This document shows, piece after piece, positions 1 to 5,295 of a stretch of 5,295 bases of DNA. The translations under genes were made by a program, and so were the position numbers. How positions within the stretch are numbered: the stretch's first letter is position 1; each line of letters begins with the position of its first letter. Source of the stretch: an uncultured Saprospiraceae bacterium (GTDB lineage: Bacteria > Bacteroidota > Bacteroidia > Chitinophagales > Saprospiraceae). The DNA lies in the NCBI GenBank assembly GCA_937864255.1, contig CALMIT010000704.1, positions 1 to 5,295 of the forward strand, written 5' to 3'. The notes under the pieces are model-generated. The model was not told where the DNA came from, searched no databases, and saw nothing but the letters and a program-made list of their open reading frames with translations.

Positions 1-1503
1 AAAAGTATCTGCGCCAAAATCCTGTATATCGAAGCCGAGCATATTTATCTGCGGCAGCATTTCACGAAGCACTTCCGCATCGGCGGGCGATACGCGCAGC
101 GTGCGCGGAAACAATTCCTGCTGCGTGCCTGCTTCTTTTTTTTCAAAAAGTTCGAGATAGCGCTCGTACAGGATTCTTTCGTGCGCCGCCTGCTGGTCTA
201 TCAACAAATAACCGGATTTGATATGACTGACAATATATGTGTTGTGAATTTGGTACGGAAGTTTTTGCGAGCCGCCGAAGGTACCCTGCTCAGTCGCGCT
301 TTCCGTTTCTGTCTCGGTAGCAGCGCTCTCGATAGTGATGGAAGCCTGCGTGGATTCGGGCGCAGATTCATCGTTTTCGTCCAGACCTTCGTACAGTTTT
401 TTCCAGTTTTGCAAATTGGAAGAAGTATTCGGCGCGGCAAAGTTTTGCCGGCCGGCAGCCGTTTCATATCCGGTAAACGTAGGTTCGGTATCAAAATCCA
501 GGCTCGGCATCACGGCGTATTGACCCAGCGCGTGGCGCACCGACACGCGCAAATAATGGTACACCAGCCGCTCGTCGTCAAACTTTATTTCCTGCTTGGT
601 CGGGTGTACGTTGATATCTATGCGCGAAGGATCGATGTCTATAAAAAGCACATACATCGGGTAAGCGTCGTCGGGTAACAGGTTTTCAAAAGCGCTCATG
701 ATGGCGTGATGCAGGTAAGCGCTTTTTATAAAACGGTTGTTGACAAAAAAGAACTGCTCGCCCCGCGTTTTTTTGGCGAACTCCGGTTTGCCTACGAAGC
801 CGTTGATTCTCACCACGTCTGTTTCTTCTGACACCGGCACCAGTTTTTTATTGGACTGCGCGCCGAAAATGGAAATCAGTCGCTGCCGTAAATTGCCGGC
901 AGGCAGGTGAAAAAGTTCGTTATTGTTGTGATGCAAGGTGAAATGCACCTCGGGATTGGCGATGGCAATTCTTTGAAATTCGTCCAAAATATGCCGCATT
1001 TCCACTGAGTCGGATTTTAAAAAGTTGCGACGGGCGGGAATGTTGTAAAAAAGATTTTTGATAAAAAAAGTAGTGCCGGACGGAGCCTGGCAGGGTTCCT
1101 GGGTTTTCACGGCGGAGCCTTCGATAACGATGCGCGTACCCAAGTCGTGAATATGCTGCCTGGTGCGCATTTCTACCTGCGCCACAGCAGCAATGGAAGC
1201 CAGCGCCTCGCCCCGGAAGCCCATCGTTTTGATACAAAAAAGGTCTTTTGCGTCGCGGATTTTGGACGTGGCGTGCCTTTCGAAGCTCATCCGCGCGTCC
1301 GTTTCCGACATGCCGCAACCGTTGTCTATAATTTGAATCAAGGCTTTTCCGGCGTCTTTCAGGATCACCTGAATGCTGGTAGCGCCTGCGTCAATGGCGT
1401 TTTCGAGCAGCTCTTTCACGACCGAAGCGGGGCGTTGTATCACCTCGCCGGCAGCTATTTGATTGGCTATGGAATCTGGTAAAAGCTGAATGATGTCAGC
1501 CAT
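1..1503 (-). CDS. mutL: DNA mismatch repair protein MutL (C-terminal end outside window)
   Basis: MutL couples MutS mismatch recognition to strand removal. It is a cytoplasmic GHKL ATPase that dimerises through its C-terminal domain. The 501 codons visible here read open to the left edge. The ATPase domain carries KELLENAIDAG (30-40, with general-base E31 and Mg-binding N35), DNGCGM (60-65), RHATSK (76-81), GFRGEAL (95-101), LFYNIPAR (152-158) and NVHPTK (298-303, with the ATP-contacting lysine). A Glu/Ser/Thr-rich linker runs from roughly 345 to 412. The C-terminal domain then begins and contains DQQAAHERILYE (436-447), which matches the DQHA(x)2E(x)4E endonuclease motif except for Gln at the His position. 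It also contains QELFP (462-466), which resembles the sliding-clamp-binding motif. The protein is therefore of the nicking type rather than the E. coli type. The start at 1503 gives the usual MutL beginning (MADIIQLLPDSIANQIAAGEV). Relatives are about 600-650 residues, so roughly a fifth is missing at the window edge, not by mutation. Confidence 0.97.
   Translation of the reverse strand, partial: MADIIQLLPDSIANQIAAGEVIQRPASVVKELLENAIDAGATSIQVILKDAGKALIQIIDNGCGMSETDARMSFERHATSKIRDAKDLFCIKTMGFRGEALASIAAVAQVEMRTRQHIHDLGTRIVIEGSAVKTQEPCQAPSGTTFFIKNLFYNIPARRNFLKSDSVEMRHILDEFQRIAIANPEVHFTLHHNNNELFHLPAGNLRQRLISIFGAQSNKKLVPVSEETDVVRINGFVGKPEFAKKTRGEQFFFVNNRFIKSAYLHHAIMSAFENLLPDDAYPMYVLFIDIDPSRIDINVHPTKQEIKFDDERLVYHYLRVSVRHALGQYAVMPSLDFDTEPTFTGYETAAGRQNFAAPNTSSNLQNWKKLYEGLDENDESAPESTQASITIESAATETETESATEQGTFGGSQKLPYQIHNTYIVSHIKSGYLLIDQQAAHERILYERYLELFEKKEAGTQQELFPRTLRVSPADAEVLREMLPQINMLGFDIQDFGADTF
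136..143 (-). repeat. A8 homopolymer tract inside mutL
   Basis: On the coding strand eight consecutive A residues span GAA-AAA-AAA, codons 454-456 (Glu-Lys-Lys), between the endonuclease motif and the putative clamp-binding motif. Loss of one A shifts translation to a TAA at 45-47. Gain of one A shifts it to a TGA at 62-64. Either one-base slip therefore truncates MutL within about 35 codons. The tract and both stops are seen directly. Biological slippage here is inference. Confidence 0.9.
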
Positions 1504-1539
1504 ATTCGCGCAGGAAATTTCGATTTTTAAAAATAAAAG

Positions 1540-1553
1540 TCCTTTTAAAAGGA
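1540..1553. repeat. Perfect 14-nt palindrome in the mutL leader
   Basis: TCCTTTTAAAAGGA is a perfect palindrome with no spacer. Allowing one G-T pair it extends outward to about 1537-1556. It lies 37 nt upstream of the mutL start codon, downstream of the candidate promoter. A two-fold symmetric DNA site suits a dimeric protein better than an RNA hairpin, which would have no loop. The palindrome is certain. Any regulatory role is unproven, and AT-rich intergenic DNA can produce such symmetry by chance. Confidence 0.4.
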
Positions 1554-1587
1554 TTTCAGGCTAAAAAAGTTCGTCATCAAGCAAAAG

Positions 1588-1620
1588 CGAAGGTAGGGGG
1601 AAGCGCAGGCTTTTTGACAA
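1588..1620 (-). promoter_or_regulatory. Candidate Bacteroidota-type promoter for mutL
   Basis: Reading the minus strand, TTG (1618-1620) is followed after 22 nt by TACCTTCG (1588-1595). This resembles the Bacteroidota housekeeping pattern of a -33 TTG/TTTG and a -7 TAnnTTTG, with C for T at the seventh position. The -7 element lies 84 nt before the mutL ATG, leaving a leader of about 75-80 nt that includes the palindrome at 1540-1553. This would give mutL its own promoter in the 156-nt gap after the small membrane-protein gene. The spacer is at the long end of the usual range. The remainder of 1504-1659 shows no ORF and no clear terminator hairpin. Confidence 0.4.
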
Positions 1621-1659
1621 TTACCCGCAAAAAGTTTTCAACGCATTGTGGATTTCGGC

Positions 1660-1980
1660 TTACCGCTCAATATTTTGTATAAAAGCCGAAAAATAGTTAT
1701 CAATCAAAATAAACGTCAGGATGATGAGCAAAGCCAGTGTGACGAACAGCGTGCGGTTGGAGCGCCGCTCCTGGCTGCTTCGAAAGTTGGTATCGCGCAC
1801 GTATCCTTTTTTTCTGAAGCGCAGGCTGATTCTTTGCTTGATTTCTTCGGGCGTGGCGTTGTCTCTCGACTCGTATTGTTTCAGGCGGTCTTCCAGTTCT
1901 TCTTTATTTTGATCCCAAAACCGCGGCTTGTAATCGAATTGCTGGTTTCGCGGCATTTTGAATATTTTGAAAATAGCCAT
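1660..1980 (-). CDS. Small single-pass membrane protein of unknown function, upstream of mutL
   Basis: This is a 106-residue protein that I cannot assign a function. The N-terminal part contains FDYKPRFW (15-22) followed by a charged, probably helical stretch (DQNKEELEDRLKQYESRD, 23-40). A basic segment (about 50-76, with many Arg and Lys) precedes one hydrophobic helix at about 77-97 (TLFVTLALLIILTFILI) and a short polar tail. The basic side before the helix suggests that the N-terminal part stays in the cytoplasm. From memory, short Bacteroidota proteins with a similar F-x-Y-x-P-R-[FY]-[YW] start occur beside mutL, and pipelines sometimes call them 'riboflavin synthase subunit beta'. Nothing here resembles lumazine or riboflavin synthase. 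The frame stays open upstream, but earlier starts would run into the divergent gene at 2108. The ATG at 1980 gives MAIFKIFK, and a second ATG at 1956 (MPRNQQ) is possible. It lies 156 nt upstream of mutL. Confidence 0.8.
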   Translation of the reverse strand: MAIFKIFKMPRNQQFDYKPRFWDQNKEELEDRLKQYESRDNATPEEIKQRISLRFRKKGYVRDTNFRSSQERRSNRTLFVTLALLIILTFILIDNYFSAFIQNIER

Positions 1981-2026
1981 CTTGCGTGTTTTTAGAAAAA
2001 GTTTTAAAAAAAGCGCTCCGTTTTTA

Positions 2027-2058
2027 CAAAGATGCACAAATGGTGCAAAATGATTAAA
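2027..2058 (-). promoter_or_regulatory. Weak candidate promoter for the small membrane-protein gene
   Basis: On the minus strand TTTA (2055-2058) is followed after 20 nt by CATCTTTG (2027-2034). The latter matches the Bacteroidota -7 pattern TAnnTTTG at all but the first position. It sits 46 nt before the ATG at 1980, a sensible distance. The upstream element is imperfect (TTTA rather than TTTG) and the region is AT-rich, so chance is a real alternative. I found no convincing counterpart on the plus strand for the DUF72-ppk unit in the 127-nt divergent region. Confidence 0.25.
2033..2047. repeat. Short inverted repeat in the divergent intergenic region
   Basis: TGCAC and GTGCA are perfect inverted 5-nt arms separated by 5 nt (AAATG). 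They overlap the weak minus-strand promoter candidate and lie between two divergent genes, where an operator could affect both. Five-base arms are short and could easily arise by chance. Confidence 0.2.
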
Positions 2059-2107
2059 CACCCGCGGCGATTTTAGGTTAATGAAAATCGGTTTTGAATT
2101 TTGAAAA

Positions 2108-3016
2108 ATGAAATTTGGCAAACTCGAAAATATTGAAAAAGTAAATTTCCAACTGCCGCCGGAGCCTGCCGGCAACCGGGCGGTTTTGGAAAAACTGGAA
2201 ACGGGGGCGCCCGTTTTTTATATCGGCTGCACAGGCTGGAGCATGAAAGAATGGTTGGGCAAAATTTACCCGGCCGGCACAAAACCTGTCGATTTTTTGA
2301 AAATTTACACCCGCCAATTCAACACCATCGAACTCAACACGACGCATTACCGCATACCCGATCCGGCGACGATTTTGAAATGGAAGGCAGAATCGGCCGG
2401 TGATTTTAAGTTTTGTCCGAAGCTGCCGCAAATTATCAGCCACAGCGGCGATCTCGGCGTCGGCAGCGAAAACCTGTCAAAATTTTGCGCTTCTGTTCAA
2501 TTACTGGAAGAAAAACTGGGCTGTTGCTTTTTGCAACTGCCGCCTTATTTTGGGCCTGACAGGCTGCCCGTTTTGGCGCGTTTTTTAAAAAATTTTCCCA
2601 ACCACATTCCGCTCGCCGTCGAATTGCGGCACGAAGACTGGTTTGAAAAAGCAGAAAATACGGACGCCGTTTTTTCGCTTTTTGAAAGCCTCCGTATCGC
2701 GCCCGTCATTACCGACGTGGCGGGTAGGCGCGACGTGTTGCACATGCGCCTCAGCAGCGACAAAGTGCTGATTCGCTTTGTCGGAAATAATCTGCATCCG
2801 ACTGATTTTCAACGCCTGAATCAGTGGGCGGAAAGACTGGAAAACTGGGTTAAGCAAGGATTAAATGAAGTTTATTTTTTCTGTCATGAGCCGGATAATC
2901 TGTTAGCGCCCGATTTGTCGGTATATTTGCTGTCCGAAATTCAAAAAAGGAATTTTGCACAAACGCGCGGCCCAAAATTTATAGAAAGCGGCGGCGAGCA
3001 AATGCGCCTTTTTTAG
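2108..3016 (+). CDS. DUF72 (YecE-like) family protein
   Basis: This 302-residue protein belongs to the DUF72/YecE family, whose members adopt a TIM-barrel-like fold and have no settled biochemical role. Family landmarks in order are FYIGCTGW (37-44), FNTIELNTTHYRIP (71-84), FKFCPKLPQIISH (100-112), FLQLPPYFGP (141-150), LAVELRHEDWF (169-179), ITDVAGRRDVLHMRL (201-215), IRFVGNNLHPTDF (222-234) and VYFFCHEPDN (255-264). The first 35 residues (MKFGKLENIEKVNFQLPPEP and following) precede the barrel. They resemble the N-terminal segment I recall in Bacteroidota DUF72 proteins, which supports the ATG at 2108. There is no signal peptide or membrane segment, so it is probably cytoplasmic. No Shine-Dalgarno sequence is evident. 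The ppk gene starts 25 nt after the stop on the same strand, so the two are probably cotranscribed. A functional link to polyphosphate is not shown by the sequence. Confidence 0.93.
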   Translation: MKFGKLENIEKVNFQLPPEPAGNRAVLEKLETGAPVFYIGCTGWSMKEWLGKIYPAGTKPVDFLKIYTRQFNTIELNTTHYRIPDPATILKWKAESAGDFKFCPKLPQIISHSGDLGVGSENLSKFCASVQLLEEKLGCCFLQLPPYFGPDRLPVLARFLKNFPNHIPLAVELRHEDWFEKAENTDAVFSLFESLRIAPVITDVAGRRDVLHMRLSSDKVLIRFVGNNLHPTDFQRLNQWAERLENWVKQGLNEVYFFCHEPDNLLAPDLSVYLLSEIQKRNFAQTRGPKFIESGGEQMRLF

Positions 3017-3041
3017 CGGAAAAGAAAACCACATCAGTACT

Positions 3042-5108
3042 ATGTCAGAGACCCACTACCCTTACATACACCGCGACATCAGTTGGCTTTCTTTTAATTA
3101 CAGGGTTTTGCAGGAAGCCAAAGACCCTGCCGTGCCGCTTTTCGAGCGGATAAAATTTCTCGCTATTTATTCTTCCAACCTGGACGAATTTTTCCGGGTG
3201 CGGGTAGCCAACCACCTGAATCTTTTGCGCCTCGGCAAAAAAACCAAACGCAAACTTGACTACGACCCGCAGGAAATTTTGAAAGAAATTATCGAATTGG
3301 TCAACGCGCAGCAGGAAGAATACAGCCAGATTTTTGAAAATCAGATCATCCCCGAACTGCGACAACACGGTATCAATTTGCTGCGCCGCCTCGATCTCAA
3401 TCAAAAGCAGCGCGAATTTGTGGAAAGTTATTTTCATGAAAATCTTCTGCCCTTCGTACAGCCGGTGTTGATGGTCAGAAAAAAGGTGCGTCCGTTTTTA
3501 AATAATGCGGCTCTTTATCTCGCCATTTTGATGCACGATAAAACGGCCGCTGCCGGCACGGAAGAATACGGACTGGTAAAAATTCCTTCCGACCACCTTC
3601 CGCGTTTTATAAAATTACCCTCGGCAGAAGGCAAACACAATCTAATTATGCTCGACGACATTGTCCGGCACAACGTGTCGTATATGTTTCCCGGCTACGA
3701 TATAGACGATACTTTTTCTGTCAAACTCACCCGCGATGCAGAGTTGTATATTGACGACGAATTCAGCGGCGACCTGGTAGAAAAAATCAGGCAAAGTTTG
3801 ATCAAAAGGCACGTTGGCCCGCCCTCGCGTTTTGTTTACGACCGCGAGATGCCGGCCAGTTTTTTGAATTACCTGCAAGATATTCTCGACATCCAGGAGG
3901 ACGGACTTTTGCGGGAGGGGCGCTATCACAACAATTTCGACTTTTTCCGCTTCCCCGATTTTGGTTTAAACCAGTTGAAAAATCCGCCCTTGCCAGCGCT
4001 CAGCTACCGTCCGCTGGAAGAAGCGGTGGACTTTTTCGGAGAAATCCGCCGGCAGGATCATCTGATTCATGTGCCTTATCATTCTTACGAATCGGTCATT
4101 CGTTTTTTTGAAGAATCGGCGCGCGACCCTTACGTGACGCACATCAAAATCGTGCAATACCGCGTAGCCCGCAAATCGCGCATCATGGAAGCCATCATGA
4201 GCGCCGTGAAAGCCGGCAAGCAAGTCAGCTGCTTCGTGGAAGTGAAAGCGCGCTTTGACGAAGAAGCCAACCTCGAATGGGGCGAGCGGCTGGAGCGCGC
4301 GGGCGTGCAGGTGCATTACAGCTTTCCGGGCGTGAAAGTGCATTCAAAACTGGCGCTCGTGCGACGCCAGGAAAGCGAAGGTCCGCGACTGTACACTTAC
4401 CTGAGTACCGGCAATTTTCATGAAGACACTGCCAAAGTTTACAGCGATTTTGGTTTGTTTACTTCCGATCAGCGGCTCACCTCAGAGGTGGCGCGAGTCT
4501 TTTCTTTTTTGGAAACTACAAAACTACCGGAGCACGATTTTCAACATTTGCTGGTCGGTATGTTTAACCTGCGCACCGATTTATTGAAATTGATTGATCA
4601 GGAAATTGCCAACGCTCAGGCGGGTAAAACTGCACGCATCATTTTGAAAATGAACAGCCTGCAAGACCAGGAAATGGTAGAAAAACTCTACGAGGCAAGC
4701 AAACAAGGCGTGGAAATCAAACTCATCGTCAGAGGCGTGTGCTGTCTGGTGCCCGGCGTGCGCAACGCCAGTTCGCGCATACAAGCTATCAGCATCGTGG
4801 ACAGGTTTTTGGAACACGCACGAGTGTTTATTTTTCACAATGACGGCGATGAAAAAATCTACCTTTCTTCTGCCGACTGGATGGTGCGCAACCTGACTTA
4901 TCGCGTGGAAACAACCTTCCCGGTGTATGACGAAACATTGCGAAAGCAAATTCTGGATATCATCAACATCCAGCTCTCCGATAATGTAAAAGCGAGAATC
5001 CTCGATCGCAAGTTGACGAACAAATACCGCGTCAATCATTCCGACCTGCCCATTCGCTCGCAGGTGGATACTTATTATTATTTAAAAAGGATGGAAGAGG
5101 GGCGGTAA
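3042..5108 (+). CDS. ppk: Polyphosphate kinase 1
   Basis: PPK1 reversibly transfers the gamma phosphate of ATP onto a growing inorganic polyphosphate chain through a phosphohistidine intermediate. The protein is complete at 688 residues, the same length as E. coli PPK, and the numbering is almost collinear. An N domain (about 1-106) includes HRDISWLSFNYRVLQEA (10-26) and SSNLDEFFRVRV (44-55, with N46 near the nucleotide). A head domain follows to about 320. C1 carries YRVA (373-376) and ARFDEEANLEW (403-413), whose R374 and R404 match Mg-binding R375 and R405 of E. coli. It also carries KVHSKLALV (432-440) with the autophosphorylated H434 (H435 in E. coli). Next come STGNFHEDTAKVYSDFGLF (455-473), RGVCCLVPGV, and in C2 LEHARV with H592 and the SSADWMVRN motif. 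No key residue is missing. The ATG at 3042 gives the family's usual N-terminus. The stop lies 6 nt from the convergent clpX stop. Confidence 0.98.
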   Translation: MSETHYPYIHRDISWLSFNYRVLQEAKDPAVPLFERIKFLAIYSSNLDEFFRVRVANHLNLLRLGKKTKRKLDYDPQEILKEIIELVNAQQEEYSQIFENQIIPELRQHGINLLRRLDLNQKQREFVESYFHENLLPFVQPVLMVRKKVRPFLNNAALYLAILMHDKTAAAGTEEYGLVKIPSDHLPRFIKLPSAEGKHNLIMLDDIVRHNVSYMFPGYDIDDTFSVKLTRDAELYIDDEFSGDLVEKIRQSLIKRHVGPPSRFVYDREMPASFLNYLQDILDIQEDGLLREGRYHNNFDFFRFPDFGLNQLKNPPLPALSYRPLEEAVDFFGEIRRQDHLIHVPYHSYESVIRFFEESARDPYVTHIKIVQYRVARKSRIMEAIMSAVKAGKQVSCFVEVKARFDEEANLEWGERLERAGVQVHYSFPGVKVHSKLALVRRQESEGPRLYTYLSTGNFHEDTAKVYSDFGLFTSDQRLTSEVARVFSFLETTKLPEHDFQHLLVGMFNLRTDLLKLIDQEIANAQAGKTARIILKMNSLQDQEMVEKLYEASKQGVEIKLIVRGVCCLVPGVRNASSRIQAISIVDRFLEHARVFIFHNDGDEKIYLSSADWMVRNLTYRVETTFPVYDETLRKQILDIINIQLSDNVKARILDRKLTNKYRVNHSDLPIRSQVDTYYYLKRMEEGR

Positions 5109-5127
5109 TGAAAATTACGCCGCCCTC
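5097..5127. terminator. Hairpin spanning the convergent ppk and clpX stop codons
   Basis: GGGCGG (5100-5105) pairs perfectly with CCGCCC (5120-5125). Inside it TAAT (5106-5109) pairs with ATTA (5114-5117), closing a GAAA loop (5110-5113), with CG (5118-5119) bulged on the right arm. Two more outer pairs form if G5099 bulges. The ppk TAA (5106-5108) and the complement of the clpX TAA (5115-5117) lie opposite each other in the stem. The hairpin works in both orientations and there is no other space between the genes, so a bidirectional transcription-ending role is reasonable. No good T tract follows on the plus strand. On the minus strand there is only a distant short T run, so classical intrinsic termination is uncertain. 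Confidence 0.5.
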
Positions 5128-5295
5128 AATTGCTGCGTCACCCTGGAGCGGCTGAGTTTGTCCTCAACGTATTCTTTGGTGACGCTAAAAGATTTGATGT
5201 CTTTTTGAGAAGGTAATTCAAACATAGCGTCGGTCATCACCGCCTCGCAGATAGACCGCAAACCGCGCGCGCCGAGTTGAAATTCCAAAGCCTTT
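5115..5295 (-). CDS. clpX: ClpX, ATP-dependent Clp protease ATP-binding subunit (C-terminal end only)
   Basis: The last 59 complete codons and the stop of an open frame that enters from the right edge are present. The visible peptide contains GARGLRSICEAVMTDAMFEL followed by PS. This matches the ClpX small AAA+ domain, where the arginine of GARGLR is the sensor-2 residue that contacts ATP. The remaining tail (SVTKEYVEDKLSRSRV and a short end, QQLRAA) is the usual short variable C-terminus. ClpX is a hexameric unfoldase that feeds substrates to ClpP, and it acts in the cytoplasm. The related unfoldase HslU shares a similar sensor-2 region, but the flanking ELPSQ wording favours ClpX. The gene is convergent with ppk, and the truncation is due only to the window boundary. 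Confidence 0.9.
   Translation of the reverse strand, partial: KALEFQLGARGLRSICEAVMTDAMFELPSQKDIKSFSVTKEYVEDKLSRSRVTQQLRAA

Noticed and set aside
1147..1482. Open frame of 111 codons on the plus strand opposite the start of mutL
   Set aside because: It is antisense to the conserved ATPase-domain motifs of mutL and shows no recognisable protein features. The same applies to the other open frames within 1-1503.
1648..1995. Open frame of 115 codons on the plus strand
   Set aside because: It is antisense to the small membrane-protein gene. The minus-strand frame has a coherent membrane helix and FDYKPRFW motif, whereas this frame has no supporting feature.
1660..2175. Longer 171-residue reading of the small membrane-protein gene starting at 2175
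   Set aside because: The extension runs through AT-rich intergenic DNA and into the start of the divergent DUF72 gene. Its extra 65 residues are low-complexity Phe/Lys/Asn-rich sequence. The start at 1980 fits the protein family better.
2581..2595. T6A6 run inside the DUF72 gene as a possible slippery site or frameshift
   Set aside because: The DUF72 frame is intact on both sides and family motifs continue in the same frame, so no frameshift is needed. The run encodes an ordinary Phe-Leu-Lys-Asn stretch.
3045..5039. Several minus-strand open frames of 95-152 codons inside ppk
   Set aside because: They lie opposite a full-length, motif-complete PPK1 and have His/Phe/Val-rich shadow composition typical of antisense readings.
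1..5295. Mobile element, CRISPR array, toxin-antitoxin pair, defence island, tRNA or rRNA
   Set aside because: I saw no transposase or integrase motifs, terminal inverted repeats, regularly spaced repeats or tRNA-like folds. The window is filled by core genes with normal spacing.

Overview
The window looks like ordinary chromosomal core sequence from a member of the Bacteroidota. Evidence for this is the protein character of MutL, the DUF72 protein and polyphosphate kinase, a small mutL-adjacent membrane protein with an F-x-Y-x-P-R-F-W signature, the absence of clear Shine-Dalgarno sequences before the starts, and a promoter-like TAnnTTCG element before mutL. Base composition is moderate, with many A and T runs. 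A class within the phylum cannot be fixed from this alone.

Layout, left to right. Positions 1-1503 (minus strand) hold the first 501 codons of mutL, whose C-terminal end lies beyond the left edge. A 156-nt gap (1504-1659) carries a candidate mutL promoter and a perfect 14-nt palindrome. Positions 1660-1980 (minus) encode a 106-residue single-pass membrane protein of unknown function, upstream of mutL in the same direction. A 127-nt AT-rich divergent intergenic region (1981-2107) separates these from two plus-strand genes: a DUF72/YecE-family protein (2108-3016) and, after 25 nt, a complete polyphosphate kinase 1 gene, ppk (3042-5108). The right edge holds the last 59 codons of clpX on the minus strand (stop at 5115-5117), convergent with ppk. 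Only 6 nt separate the two stop codons, and a GC-rich hairpin spans both.

The genes form two probable transcription units leaving the divergent region. The leftward unit is the small membrane protein followed by mutL (mismatch repair). The rightward unit is DUF72 followed by ppk (polyphosphate synthesis). The clpX end belongs to a third unit arriving from the right. I see no mobile element, CRISPR array, RNA gene or defence system, and no strong candidate for a new biological system. The points most worth a second look are an A8 tract in mutL where either one-base slip gives early termination, a Gln-for-His variant of the MutL endonuclease motif, the hairpin shared by the ppk and clpX stop codons, and the uncharacterised membrane protein next to mutL.
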